A DNA stretch of 64,000 nucleotides from Bacteroidia bacterium (GTDB lineage Bacteria > Bacteroidota > Bacteroidia > J057 > JADKCL01): the NCBI GenBank assembly GCA_020635905.1, contig JACJYV010000002.1, positions 496,001 to 560,000 of the forward strand. Reading direction: 5' to 3'. The notes beneath the pieces are model-generated. The model ran no database searches, was not told the DNA's origin, and was given only the letters and a program-made list of their open reading frames with translations. This document shows positions 8,604 to 18,131 of the stretch, one piece after another; position 1 is the stretch's first letter; each line of letters starts with the position of its first letter. The translations under genes and the position numbers were made by a program.

Positions 8604-9050
8604 TTACTTTTTGAAAATGTAACGGGTGATGAAAATGCCTTCTCCGTCTTGCTTGCCGGCATCGCTTTCCACTCCGCTGACCACATGCATCAGGCTCCAG
8701 CCGTCGGCAGACATTTTGTTGAGCACATCTGTGATCAGGGCGTCGTTGGAGGCAATGTTCTGAAAATTGATCCCGGTCAGAGAGTAGAAATTCAGCAACT
8801 TGGTCTCGTTGAAGGCATCAATCTTCGCATCAGACCGCTTTACAGATCCCTGGTCTGAGTCCTTGCCGCTGGTGCGGGAGGTGGTGAACTCGTCGGCATT
8901 GAGCTCTGTGGTGGTTTCAATGAGGCGTGAACGTCCCAATCCGCCGGGAATGATAGATTCAACTGTGGTGATCACCTTGTACTGGGTCTGAGCAGCGAGC
9001 TCGCCGACAAATAAAGCGGCAAACAACGCGAAAAATAAAATCTTTTTCAT
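8604..9050 (-). CDS. Small secreted protein of unknown function
   Basis: The 148-residue product has a clear Sec signal peptide (MKKILFFALFAALFVGELAAQ) and a mature part of about 127 residues. The start is fixed by the signal peptide. The mature part contains YKVITTVESI near its start and ends with GEGIFITRYIFKK. It has one stretch (about 100-125) with DGWSLMHVVSG, which resembles short periplasmic proteins of the DUF4177 kind; I would not name it so without a profile search. It stands alone, convergent with the VWA gene and separated from its upstream neighbour by a 445-bp repeat-rich gap. Confidence 0.75.
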   Translation of the reverse strand: MKKILFFALFAALFVGELAAQTQYKVITTVESIIPGGLGRSRLIETTTELNADEFTTSRTSGKDSDQGSVKRSDAKIDAFNETKLLNFYSLTGINFQNIASNDALITDVLNKMSADGWSLMHVVSGVESDAGKQDGEGIFITRYIFKK

Positions 9051-9245
9051 GGTTTTGAATGATAAGGTATAAGTGAAAAATTTCAGATTTCACTTTACAA
9101 TTTTCGGGCCAGGGCGGAGGTGGGTGAGAATTTTGAGCAGGATTTTATAAATTTTTTTTGGGGGGAGGGAGTTTGGGTTTTTCAACACAAAGACACAAAG
9201 AGCGCAAAGTACACTGAGAATCAGAGGGTAATGTTTTTTGTGTAA

Positions 9246-9265
9246 GGTCGGGACAGGTCCTGACA
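9246..9265. repeat. REP-like palindrome, diverged copy
   Basis: GGTCGGGAC-AG-GTCCTGACA is one of three elements with the layout GGNNNNGAC-NN-GTCNNNNCC. This copy has two arm mismatches compared with the perfect copy at 9344. Confidence 0.55.
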
Positions 9266-9343
9266 GGGTGGTATGTTGGGTGAAAAATTTTAACACAGGA
9301 CACAGAGAACACAGAGAATCAGTGGGTTATGTTTTTTGTGTAA

Positions 9344-9363
9344 GGTCAGGACAGGTCCTGACC
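9344..9363. repeat. REP-like palindrome, perfect 9-bp arms
   Basis: GGTCAGGAC-AG-GTCCTGACC has fully complementary 9-bp arms around a 2-nt centre. It matches the layout of the palindrome at 5149 but with a different inner arm tetranucleotide. Confidence 0.65.
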
Positions 9364-9495
9364 GGATTGTAGGTTGGGAGGGATTTATTAACCACAGTGT
9401 GTTTTTTTCAACTCAAAGTTCCCAAAGGCCACCAAGGCTTTGAGAATTGACGCTTTCGCTTGTTTGAGTTGGCTGACTACTGACCGCTTAAAAAA

Positions 9496-10032
9496 CTATG
9501 CCCAGGTCTGGCCGTAGGGGGTCCATTTTACACGGACCTGGGTGTTGGAGAGGGCAACCCGCTCTCCAGGGTGTTGGGGGTGAGCCAGAGAGCCGCTGAG
9601 GCTGGCGGTCAGGACGCCGTTTTCTTCCGAAAAGGCGCTGATTTGCAGGCCGCGCTGCTCCAGCTCGGCAAAAATTTCCAGGATATTCTGGTCAATGCCT
9701 ATCTGGATGAAATCCATTTTCAGGTGAAAGCCTGTGTCGGCCAGATGGCCTTCGGGGGTGTCACTGAGGTTGGCCACATCGACCCCAAACTGCAGATTGC
9801 GGGTGCTTTTGCGGTTTTCGATCACTTCCTGCACATGGTGGCCCAGGGTGTCCTGCACACAGACCCAGTCCATGTCGTCCATGGTGGCCTGGCCCGAAAT
9901 GTCCACCAGCAGGCGGGCCGTGTCGGCTTTGCGAACTTTTTGGTGGGCGAAGGCATCGAGACCATCTGTGAGCCAGAGCATGGCAGCCAGTAAAGCAAGG
10001 GGAAGGAAAAAGAGTACTTTTTTATTCATCAT
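9496..10032 (-). CDS. Membrane-anchored or secreted protein of unknown function
   Basis: The 178-residue protein begins with a hydrophobic segment (about 5-21, KVLFFLPLALLAAMLWL) that can act as a signal anchor or signal peptide. The remaining about 150 residues are soluble, with no motif I recognise. The start codon overlaps the stop codon of the upstream rhomboid gene in an ATGA arrangement, so the two are translationally coupled. Because the partner is an intramembrane protease, this single-pass protein could be a substrate or a modulator, but that is only inferred from the coupling. Confidence 0.75.
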   Translation of the reverse strand: MMNKKVLFFLPLALLAAMLWLTDGLDAFAHQKVRKADTARLLVDISGQATMDDMDWVCVQDTLGHHVQEVIENRKSTRNLQFGVDVANLSDTPEGHLADTGFHLKMDFIQIGIDQNILEIFAELEQRGLQISAFSEENGVLTASLSGSLAHPQHPGERVALSNTQVRVKWTPYGQTWA

Positions 10033-10655
10033 AATTGGGGATTGACCGGGGGTTTGGATTGGGTGGCAGTCTGGGTTGAGACTTGTTTGGGACCAGAAAT
10101 GAAACCAAAAATGGCCCCGAATATGCCGCCCAGAATATGGGCAAACTGCGATATATTATCGTCCTGAAAGGCACGTACCACTTCCTGCCCGATAAAAAGG
10201 ATTACCACCAGGATAAAAGTGAGGGGTATGGTGCCCGATTTGAAGTTGGTGAATGAACTGAGCAAAATCATCATGAAGACAATTCCACTTGCGCCAAGTC
10301 CGCCGTGGTCCCAGAACATGATGTCGAGAATGGCGGTAATAATTGCGGTCACCACCATCATAAACAGGAGGCTCAGGGAGCCAAATTTTTCTTCCAGCAT
10401 GGGCCCGATCAGCAGAATGATGGAAAAATTTCCCAAGAGGTGGGCCCAGTTGGCGTGGCCCATGGTGCTGGATACCAGCCTGAAATAATCCATGGGATTG
10501 CCAAAATCAAACACCCCGCGGGTCATAAAATAGGGCTTGAGGGTGCAATCCATAAAATTCGCCTCCGAACAACCCGTCACTGTGTCAACCAGCAATACCA
10601 GGGTGCTGATAAGCGAAAAGGTGAGGACAACCGGGGCATTATAGGTGAGTTTCAT
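10029..10655 (-). CDS. Rhomboid family intramembrane serine protease
   Basis: The 208-residue protein has about six hydrophobic helices. Its rhomboid signature comprises HANWAHLLGNF, the catalytic Ser in GLGASGIVF and the catalytic His in SQFAHILGGIFGA. Rhomboids cleave single-pass membrane proteins within the bilayer. I chose the ATG at 10655 because the product then begins MKLTYNAPVVLTF, directly before the first helix. An in-frame ATG at 10742 would add a polar, non-conserved 29-residue leader and reach almost into the divergent gene. It is the first gene of a two-gene unit with the coupled small membrane protein downstream. Confidence 0.88.
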   Translation of the reverse strand: MKLTYNAPVVLTFSLISTLVLLVDTVTGCSEANFMDCTLKPYFMTRGVFDFGNPMDYFRLVSSTMGHANWAHLLGNFSIILLIGPMLEEKFGSLSLLFMMVVTAIITAILDIMFWDHGGLGASGIVFMMILLSSFTNFKSGTIPLTFILVVILFIGQEVVRAFQDDNISQFAHILGGIFGAIFGFISGPKQVSTQTATQSKPPVNPQL

Positions 10656-10781
10656 GGAGAAAAGATAAGAAAAAACTGTGTTGATTAAACGGTTTTTTGT
10701 GGAGAATGGTATTTCACAAGCCCCGTTAAATGCCTTTTTCAACTCAATTCCCTATATTCGTAACCTACGTAACCGGGAAGC

Positions 10782-12932
10782 ATGCACACTACGATCCAAA
10801 GGTTGTCCCTCATTTTATTGTTCCTGATTCCGCTGATCGGTCTGCAGGCCCAGAGTCTGTTTCAGAAAGTTTACCACGATTATGATATCCGCACCTACGA
10901 CGTAGTGGAATTGCCCGCAGGCGGATTTGTGATCTCGGGACTGGCAGGCGACTCGACCACCAACCTGCAATCAGCTATGATCGCCCGCCTCAGTTGTGCG
11001 GGAAAAATCGAGTGGGTGCGCACTTTTGGCCAGGCCAGCGCCACAGGCGCCACCAGCGGCAACATTATCCTCGACGACGACGGCAACCTGGTGGCGATTC
11101 ACAACCGCAGCTTCACCGGCGATTTTGATGCCTTGGTGATTAAGATTGATCAAAGTGGAAACACCATCTGGCAGCGCACAGTGGGTGGCACCAATTCAGA
11201 CGCGGGCCTTTCCCTGATCCAGACTTCAGACGGTGGTTACGTGGTTTCGGGATTTACGCGGAGTTTTTTGTCGAATTCTACTTCCTTTCAGAATATTTAC
11301 CTCTTCAAACTCGACAAGGGAGGCAATCTGCTCTGGACCCAAAGCTACGGGGTGGATGCGGGGCAAAGCCAGGCCGACGAGGTGGTGGAAGCTCCCGACG
11401 GAGGGTTGGTGATGGTGGGAAGAACGTTCGTGCGGGGATATTTTCACGCGTTCATCATGAAAACCAGCAGCACGGGCGTGGCTCAGTGGGTGAAAGCCTA
11501 CGGGGGAGATAATGCCTCCACCCAGGGTCTCGACATTGTGAATACAGCCGACGGCGGCTTTGCTATCACGGGCTTTACCTCGATTGCCAACGGATCCTGG
11601 AATGCCAATAACGACCTTTTTGTAATCAAAACGGATGGAAATGGCGACACCCTCTGGACCCGCATTTTCACCAACAGCTTTACCCAGGGGCCGACCGACC
11701 GCGAACTGGGCTACCAGCTGATCGAGGCCCACGACGGAAATCTGGCGGTGGTGGGAATCACTTACTCCTTCCCCTTCACGGGTTTTGTTTCCAAAAAACT
11801 CTTTCTGGTGAGGGTGGATATCACTTCAGGTCAGAAAATGATGGCCAAAACTTATGGGAAAGGCAACGACGATTATCCTTCCATTCACCCCACGACAGAC
11901 GGTGGCTACGCCCTGATAGGATTCACAGGCCAGCCTTCCTATAATATGGTGGGTCCGTTTGGCGGCTACCTGATCCGCATGGATGACACCTACAGCAGCG
12001 GCTTTGGCTGCGATGAGGCGGACGTGACCAACGGAACTTTTGCCATTCCGCCGGGATTTTGGGTGTTTGATACCACTTTTGCGAATACCAGCGGGGGTAC
12101 AGCTGCGCCCGCCACCACCAATGATCCCTACACCTTGCAGGAATACACGGTCTGCAAAAACTGGACGGACATTGAGATTGCCACCCAAAACGATACCATT
12201 TGTCCGGGTGAAACGGCCTGGATCATCGCCACCACCGACCCGCAAACCGTGGTCTATTGGTATGCTTCAGACACCTCTGATTCGATCGTTTATACGGGCG
12301 ATACTTTCCCCGTGCCTGACCTGACAGGCACGGTCACCTATTATGCGGAAGCCCTGGGCGGTCCCGATTGCGATACGGTGCGCACCCCGGCCACCATTAC
12401 TTTTCTGGGAATTCCCCCGATCAATATTACCGCCGATCCCAATCCGGCCGTTTATCCTGAGGTCACGGTTGATTTCACCTCCTCCAACCACGACGGAATT
12501 TCCACCTGGCACTGGAGTTTTGCCGATGGAGATAGCTCGATTGTGCCCGATCCTACCCATACCTACGCAGACCCGGGCCTTTACGAAGTGGTGCTCGATC
12601 TGATGGACACTTCGGGCTGCCCCCAGACCCATCCTATTCTGGTGGATGTGCAAGGAGATACCCTGGGCATTCCCAATGTGCTGACCCCCAATGGAGACGG
12701 ATTCAACGATTTGCTAACAGCGCAGCATTTTGGCATCACCAGCTTTACCATTGTGGTGTTTGATCGCTGGGGCAGGCAACATTACCAATCCAATACCAAA
12801 GAATTTCAGTGGGACGCAAAAAACGAGTTGGGAATCCCGCTGAATGAGGGGGTTTATTATTATATTGTGAAGGGAGAAACGTATCTTGGTGAAGAAAAGC
12901 AATTTGCAGGCAATCTTACCATTCTTCGATAA
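10782..12932 (+). CDS. T9SS-exported surface protein with PKD domain and gliding-motility-associated C-terminal domain
   Basis: The 716-residue product has a Sec signal peptide (to LIGLQAQ). A long repeat region (about 25-400) follows, with recurring DGG(Y/F)xxxGFT and GDTLWTR units, typical of delta-60-like beta-propeller repeats. A PKD domain (about 550-620) has WSFADGDSSIVPDPTHTY. The last about 85 residues begin IPNVLTPNGDGFNDLL and contain FDRWG, which is the gliding-motility-associated (type B) C-terminal domain. Such domains direct export by the type IX system and retention at the surface. The gene is divergent from the rhomboid gene, with 126 bp between them. Confidence 0.9.
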   Translation: MHTTIQRLSLILLFLIPLIGLQAQSLFQKVYHDYDIRTYDVVELPAGGFVISGLAGDSTTNLQSAMIARLSCAGKIEWVRTFGQASATGATSGNIILDDDGNLVAIHNRSFTGDFDALVIKIDQSGNTIWQRTVGGTNSDAGLSLIQTSDGGYVVSGFTRSFLSNSTSFQNIYLFKLDKGGNLLWTQSYGVDAGQSQADEVVEAPDGGLVMVGRTFVRGYFHAFIMKTSSTGVAQWVKAYGGDNASTQGLDIVNTADGGFAITGFTSIANGSWNANNDLFVIKTDGNGDTLWTRIFTNSFTQGPTDRELGYQLIEAHDGNLAVVGITYSFPFTGFVSKKLFLVRVDITSGQKMMAKTYGKGNDDYPSIHPTTDGGYALIGFTGQPSYNMVGPFGGYLIRMDDTYSSGFGCDEADVTNGTFAIPPGFWVFDTTFANTSGGTAAPATTNDPYTLQEYTVCKNWTDIEIATQNDTICPGETAWIIATTDPQTVVYWYASDTSDSIVYTGDTFPVPDLTGTVTYYAEALGGPDCDTVRTPATITFLGIPPINITADPNPAVYPEVTVDFTSSNHDGISTWHWSFADGDSSIVPDPTHTYADPGLYEVVLDLMDTSGCPQTHPILVDVQGDTLGIPNVLTPNGDGFNDLLTAQHFGITSFTIVVFDRWGRQHYQSNTKEFQWDAKNELGIPLNEGVYYYIVKGETYLGEEKQFAGNLTILR

Positions 12933-12968
12933 AATCAATTACCCCAACTTTTGTTTTCCTGAATCTGC

Positions 12969-14969
12969 ATGTCCAAACCTGAATTACCATCCCCTGTTTT
13001 TGTGTCTCTGAGTGGAATTTCCATTTCCTGGGCGCTGAAATCGTTGCGAAAACTCTGGTATGTGCCCCCGGTGGTGGCGTTGCTTTCCATGCTGATGCTG
13101 GTGGGAACTCATTTCCGCAACGGCCAGGGATATAAGGCTATGGCAGCCCTGCAAATGCCCGAAAAAATTGCCCGGGAAGAAAAGCTGGTGCTTGAATCGC
13201 GCGACCTGCAACTCAAAACCCTGGAAAATAATCCCCGCCTTACCCTCTATTTCAAACCCGACATTCCCCAATTCCAGATTCCTTTCAAAATCAAATTTCC
13301 CAGCGAACTGAGGGCCCTTTACGATCAGGAGTTCATGGTTAATTTCCTTTCTGATCAGCTTTTTGAAGTCAGTTGGGAAGATAAAAATGGAGTGCAAACC
13401 CAGTCGGGTGGATTCGGGATCCCCTTTGAGATCATGGGTCAGAACCTGCGGTTCGACTATAATGCGGGCGTGCCCAAACCCCAAAAGGGAGATAATTTCA
13501 CCTTTGAGCTGGCGGCTCCCCGCCGTTTTTTGCTGGACAATTCGGGCGCACTGAAGGTGGCAAACGAAAAACAAACAGCCTCCATGATTCGCATTTCCTT
13601 TTTTGACCCAGATGCAGTGCGGGCCCGGGATTTTGTGGAATCCCTGATTTCAACCTACCGCGAACAGCGCCTCGTGGCTCAACGCGATACCCTGGAAAAG
13701 AAAGTGAAAATGATTCAGGAGGAGCTTGAATCACAGGAAGGAGTACTGGGCCTGGGCGAGGAAGAGGAATTGCCCCCTGCGATCAAAAAGGAATACCTCG
13801 AGCTGGAATCGGAAAGCCAGATTGCGCGGGAGTCTCTGCTCAGTCTGGAAAACAGGCGCAGCAAACTGGATTTCAGAATCAATCAACTGGAAAAACTGAA
13901 ACGGGGGTCTCTTGATTTGAACGAGGAGGAAATTGCCCTGGTTTTTGCCAGCGAAAACCAGCACCTGGTGCCTTTGCAAAGGGCCTGGTCGCAATATGAT
14001 TCCCTTGCCAAAGCCTTTGACGCGGGTAACCCGGGTCAGGCCGGGCAGACTTTCGAACAATTGGAAGCGCTACAGCAAAGCGTCATGAATCTGGCGACTG
14101 AATCCTGGCGGCAGGACCGGCTGGCGCTTAATGTTTTGGGGCGGCAGATTCGGGATCGGGAGAAAAAGTATGAGGTTTTCTTGAACGAAAAAAGCGAATT
14201 ACTCTATTACACATCCGGCACCACCCTGGGAGAAAAGCGCTCTCTGATTCATTGGGGAAGGTATCCGGGCATTTTCCAAACCTGGTTGAAAACCAAAGAA
14301 CGGCTGGCCGCCGTCAGTCCCGGGTTTTCCCTGCTCGAAACACCCCACCTGACCCGCATTCCCATGCGTTCACAACTGATCAATAGCAGCATTTTAGGAC
14401 TTTTGGGTGGCTTTTTTCTGGGAATTGTGCTGACCCTGGTGCTTTCGCTGGGTACTCCCCGCCTCAATCATATCTCCCAACTGTCAGGATTGAGCCACCT
14501 GGAATACATTCCTGAAACCCAAAATGATTTTGTCGAGCAAACCGTTTCGTGGGTGGAAATTCATTGTCCCGAATTTCCCAAACTAATCGCTCTGCACAGC
14601 TATGAGGAGCGCCCCGAAAGGGAACGGGTGGCCACGGAATTGATGAAAAAATACCTGGAAATGGGGAAAACCGTGAGACTTCATTCCTGGGATGCCCACA
14701 TTCACCCAGGCGAAAAAGGCAGTTCCCTCAATTCTCCCCCTCTGCTCAGCCCGGTCGCCTGGTCCGAACTCAAAACCAGCTGGGGAAGGGAAGCAGAGGT
14801 TACCATTCTGATCAATCGTCCCCTGGGCAAGCAGATCAGCGCCCGCATTCCTCAGCAGGTCGCAGACGTCAACCTGCTGATTACCAAAAAAGAAACCACC
14901 CGTCGCGCAGATCTGCGTGCGCTAGACCAATCCCTGGAAGGGATTGTGGGGGTGTTGATGATTTCCTGA
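12969..14969 (+). CDS. Polysaccharide co-polymerase (Wzz/GumC type) with degenerate tyrosine-kinase-like C-terminus
   Basis: The 666-residue protein has two membrane helices (about 28-47 and 474-495) flanking a large periplasmic region with coiled-coil segments (about 225-420). It has the family stretch SFFDPDAVRARDFVESLISTYREQ. Such proteins set chain length or assist export of exopolysaccharide. The cytoplasmic tail (about 500-666) follows the layout of a bacterial tyrosine kinase. However, the Walker A region reads SYEERPERERVATELMKK and the A' region reads VRLHSWD, so neither ATP-binding motif is intact. No other polysaccharide gene is adjacent. It begins 36 bp after the T9SS protein gene and may be cotranscribed with it. 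Confidence 0.8.
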   Translation: MSKPELPSPVFVSLSGISISWALKSLRKLWYVPPVVALLSMLMLVGTHFRNGQGYKAMAALQMPEKIAREEKLVLESRDLQLKTLENNPRLTLYFKPDIPQFQIPFKIKFPSELRALYDQEFMVNFLSDQLFEVSWEDKNGVQTQSGGFGIPFEIMGQNLRFDYNAGVPKPQKGDNFTFELAAPRRFLLDNSGALKVANEKQTASMIRISFFDPDAVRARDFVESLISTYREQRLVAQRDTLEKKVKMIQEELESQEGVLGLGEEEELPPAIKKEYLELESESQIARESLLSLENRRSKLDFRINQLEKLKRGSLDLNEEEIALVFASENQHLVPLQRAWSQYDSLAKAFDAGNPGQAGQTFEQLEALQQSVMNLATESWRQDRLALNVLGRQIRDREKKYEVFLNEKSELLYYTSGTTLGEKRSLIHWGRYPGIFQTWLKTKERLAAVSPGFSLLETPHLTRIPMRSQLINSSILGLLGGFFLGIVLTLVLSLGTPRLNHISQLSGLSHLEYIPETQNDFVEQTVSWVEIHCPEFPKLIALHSYEERPERERVATELMKKYLEMGKTVRLHSWDAHIHPGEKGSSLNSPPLLSPVAWSELKTSWGREAEVTILINRPLGKQISARIPQQVADVNLLITKKETTRRADLRALDQSLEGIVGVLMIS

Positions 14970-14990
14970 TTGAGCAAAGATATTCCCCCA

Positions 14991-15024
14991 AAACAAAATC
15001 CCCCAGCCGTTTCGCCAGGGGATT
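14991..15024 (-). terminator. Intrinsic terminator of the multi-PKD gene
   Basis: Read on the minus strand, AATCCCC and GGGGATT arms enclose a 14-nt loop and are followed by TTTTGTTTT. It lies just beyond the stop codon of the minus-strand gene and is convergent with the co-polymerase gene. Confidence 0.7.
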
Positions 15025-15047
15025 CTATAAAAATGTTGTTGATTTGC

Positions 15048-18000
15048 TTACTTGCGCACATCAATTCTGCGGGTCCAGCTTTCGCTGCCGTTGCTCAGAC
15101 GCACCAGATAAATGCCATTGGCAAAATCATGGAGAGGCAATTGAATCTGCCCTTCAGGATTATTACCCAGCGAACGATTCAGCAACTGCTGCCCGGTGGC
15201 AGAATAAATATTCAGGGTCAGTTCTCCTCCTGAGGACACGGCATATTCCAGATTGATCTGGTGGGTGGCCGGGTTGGGATAAACTTTTACCAGACTGGAC
15301 ACTTCTTCCTCAATTCCCACCGCCAGCACGGTCTGACAATTGGTGTTGGAGCCACAATCCGTGGTATTGGCGGAGAGACATACGTTGAAAGTACCCGTGG
15401 TGGCATAGGTATGCGATGGACTTGCCTGAGTGGCAGTGGAGCCATCCCCAAAGTCCCATACGTAAGTGTTGCCGCCGGTAGAGGTGTTGGTGAAGTTTAC
15501 CACAGGCCCGCTGGCGGTATAGGTAAACGATGCCTGTGGATTCACGCAGGTTACCACCACTGTCTTGCAGGTCGTGGAGCTGATACATCCGTTGGAAACC
15601 GTCTGGCAAACCGTATAGGTGCCAAAACTGGTGTAGGTATGGGTTGGGTTTTGCTGGGAAGAAGTGCTGCTGCCGTCCCCGAAATTCCAGGACCAGGTAG
15701 TAGCATTGGTGGAACCATCCGTAAAGCTGAGGGTAAGTCCGTTGCCAGCAAAGCTGAAAGAGCTGGTGGGTGCAGGGCAGGTCACCGTGACCGTCTGGCA
15801 ATTGGAGGTGGTGCCGCAGGCGTCACCCGCCTGGAGGCAAACCACATAAGAGCCGGCCGAGGTATAGCTATGCACGGGGTTTTGCTGGGTGGATGTACCT
15901 CCATCTCCAAAGCTCCAGGTCCAGGTGGTGGGGGTACCCGTGGACTGGTCGGCAAAGGTCACCGTGCTGACGGAGGTGGTGAATCCAAAGGCCGCCTGAG
16001 GTGCGGTACAGGTGATCACCACCGTCTGACAGGAAGTATTGCTCCCGCAGGAACTGGTGGCAACCAGACATACGTTATAAGTGCCGGTGGCGGAATAGGT
16101 ATGGGTGGGATTTTGCAGGGAGGAAGTGCTTCCATCCCCAAAACTCCACTGCCAGCTGGTGGGGCTGTTGGTGCTTTGATCGGTGAAGGTGGCAGCCAGC
16201 CCGCTTGAGCTTTGGTTAAAGGCTGCGGTTGGCGAATTGCAGGTGGTGGCGGTCACGCTGTGACATACAGAGTCGGTGCCGCAGGCGCTGTTGGCTACCA
16301 GACACACGGTGTAGGTGCCGGCTGCTGCATAGGTATGGGTGGGATTTTGCTGGGTGGATGTATTTCCATCCCCAAAACTCCAAAGCCAGCTGGTGGGATT
16401 TCCGGTGGAGCTTTCCGTAAATGTGGAGGTCAGGGAGGCTTGTGATGAAGAGAAAGCAGCCACAGGACCCGCACTAACGGTCACAGTCACGCTGGAGGTG
16501 TCTGATTTGCAGCCCACATTGTCCACCACATTCAGGTAGTAAGTACCTGCATTGGTAACTGTGGTGGTGCTGGACGTGCCTCCGTTCGACCAGATATACG
16601 AAGATCCCGAAGTGCCGCTGGCCAGGGTGAGGGGTGAACCTGCACAGGTGGAAAGTGGGCCGGGAGGAGTAATATTGGACGAGAAGGGTGTGCAAATGGT
16701 ATGCTGGGTGGTATTGGTAATGACCGCCGGGTTAAAATCAAAATAGATATGGGCCGTATTTTTGATCACATCTCCATGCACGAGGCCGGGTTTTCTTTTG
16801 ATGGAATATTCCAGATAACCATGGCTCAGGGGCTCACTGGCGTTGCTGTCCAGGAGATTGATGTTCTCAAAATAGAATTCCATGGCGCCCTTGCCGGTCA
16901 TGGTAAAGACGTAGGGATGGCTGGAGCCCCTCAGGTCTATGGTGGCTGGATCGAGCAGGGTGTCAAGTGTATCTCTGACGGAGATGTTAAATGCCGTATC
17001 TGTACCCGTATTCTGAAAGCGGATATGGTAGGTAAGCAAGGTATCGTTCATTCCAATCTGATCCACGGTATCCTTATTTTCAGGGAACATCAGACGTTTA
17101 TCATTTGGGTCGCAGGATCCCTGGATAACCCGGTTAAGCAGGGCATGGTTATTTTGGGTAATTGCATCCGTTCCACCCGGCACCACCCAGGTCTGGTAGG
17201 TCAGTTGCTGACCCAGGGAAACGGTTGGTAGGGTTGGGATGGTCCCGATTAATTGAACGTCGAAATATGAAGAAGGTGACATCCCAGACACGTTATAAAA
17301 CAGGGTATCGTTCACTATTGAATTTGGTGCAGGGGTGGATATGAAAGTGGTAACGTTTGGGGGAAGAATCTTCAGGACAGAAGCAGAGCTGGTGGTATTT
17401 CCCAAATTCTGCACCTTTCCCCAAATTATATGGCTGAAGCCGGGACGGGGGATATTGGTGGTAATCAGGGTCCTGAGGTCATAATACGGAATTACGTCCA
17501 GGGGATGGGAAGGCGCCTGAACCGTGTCCCCGGCTACCGTCAGGGTAACATTTACTGAACCTCCTGTACATGCGTTTGCATAGCCCGGGATGGATTGCAC
17601 TGTTACACTATAACTCCCAATCGGCACCCACAATCCATAATCTCCATTGCTGTTGGTGGTAGCGGTATATCCTCCGGGAGAAATTGTTACCACTTTATTA
17701 TTCATTGGCACGTCACCAGCGTCCATGATACAGTTGGTGTTATTATCGCGGAATACATTCCCCACCAGGAAGCCGTAGCTTTGTCCGCCACCTGTAGGGT
17801 TAATGGTGAAAAGGTTACCGCTCAGGGGCGCAAGGCTGTAGGCATTAACGGCATAATCTCCGAAAATAGTCGGCCCTACAGGCAGATTAAAACTGGCCAG
17901 CAAGGTGGTGTTATTCAGGGCGTTAATGCTGGAAGCCGGAATTTTAATGTTTCCTTTTTTCAATTCCACTCCCGTGGCTGAAGTGAAATTGGTACCCGAA

Positions 18001-18131
18001 CCTGAAATGGTCACATTGAGACTGGCCCCCATATTTGCGTTGTTGGGGGTGATTCCAGTGATGGTCTGGGCGAAAGAACTTCCTGTTATGAGGAAAAGCA
18101 GCAAGAAATAGACAGTAATTTTTTGAAGCAT
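15048..18131 (-). CDS. Large T9SS-exported adhesin-like protein with five PKD domains
   Basis: The 1027-residue product has a signal peptide (to SSFAQ) and an IPT/TIG-like domain (about 23-110). A carboxypeptidase-regulatory-like segment with LVGNVFRDNNTNCIMDAGD follows (about 120-200). Next is a conserved T9SS-protein module containing DPNDKRLMFPENKD and FNPAVITN (about 340-480), then an Ig-like segment. Five tandem PKD domains (about 555-940) each carry WxWxFGDG and NPTHTY. The type A sorting domain (about 955-1027) begins VKVYPNPATHQINLEY. The product is expected at the cell surface or in the medium. The five PKD copies are about 85 residues each and similar enough to give DNA-level direct repeats of about 250 bp, so copy number may vary. 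Confidence 0.9.
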   Translation of the reverse strand: MLQKITVYFLLLFLITGSSFAQTITGITPNNANMGASLNVTISGSGTNFTSATGVELKKGNIKIPASSINALNNTTLLASFNLPVGPTIFGDYAVNAYSLAPLSGNLFTINPTGGGQSYGFLVGNVFRDNNTNCIMDAGDVPMNNKVVTISPGGYTATTNSNGDYGLWVPIGSYSVTVQSIPGYANACTGGSVNVTLTVAGDTVQAPSHPLDVIPYYDLRTLITTNIPRPGFSHIIWGKVQNLGNTTSSASVLKILPPNVTTFISTPAPNSIVNDTLFYNVSGMSPSSYFDVQLIGTIPTLPTVSLGQQLTYQTWVVPGGTDAITQNNHALLNRVIQGSCDPNDKRLMFPENKDTVDQIGMNDTLLTYHIRFQNTGTDTAFNISVRDTLDTLLDPATIDLRGSSHPYVFTMTGKGAMEFYFENINLLDSNASEPLSHGYLEYSIKRKPGLVHGDVIKNTAHIYFDFNPAVITNTTQHTICTPFSSNITPPGPLSTCAGSPLTLASGTSGSSYIWSNGGTSSTTTVTNAGTYYLNVVDNVGCKSDTSSVTVTVSAGPVAAFSSSQASLTSTFTESSTGNPTSWLWSFGDGNTSTQQNPTHTYAAAGTYTVCLVANSACGTDSVCHSVTATTCNSPTAAFNQSSSGLAATFTDQSTNSPTSWQWSFGDGSTSSLQNPTHTYSATGTYNVCLVATSSCGSNTSCQTVVITCTAPQAAFGFTTSVSTVTFADQSTGTPTTWTWSFGDGGTSTQQNPVHSYTSAGSYVVCLQAGDACGTTSNCQTVTVTCPAPTSSFSFAGNGLTLSFTDGSTNATTWSWNFGDGSSTSSQQNPTHTYTSFGTYTVCQTVSNGCISSTTCKTVVVTCVNPQASFTYTASGPVVNFTNTSTGGNTYVWDFGDGSTATQASPSHTYATTGTFNVCLSANTTDCGSNTNCQTVLAVGIEEEVSSLVKVYPNPATHQINLEYAVSSGGELTLNIYSATGQQLLNRSLGNNPEGQIQLPLHDFANGIYLVRLSNGSESWTRRIDVRK

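Larger units (their letters stand above)
9170..9470. repeat. Tandem 98-bp intergenic repeat with embedded palindromes
   Basis: The block GAGAATCAG-GGGT-ATGTTTTTTGTGTAAGGTC-GGACAGGTCCTGAC occurs at 9216 and again 98 bp later at 9314, with few differences. Each copy is preceded by an ACACAAAG/ACACAGAG run and contains a 20-bp palindrome. The tail of the block (9390-9470) is further AAAG-rich sequence with a CGCTTTCGCTT unit. The 445-bp gap holds no gene. Confidence 0.75.

Noticed and set aside
15261..16208. Gly-rich 315-codon open frame antisense to the PKD domains
   Set aside because: The Gly/Val-rich repeats are only the reverse reading of the PKD repeats.
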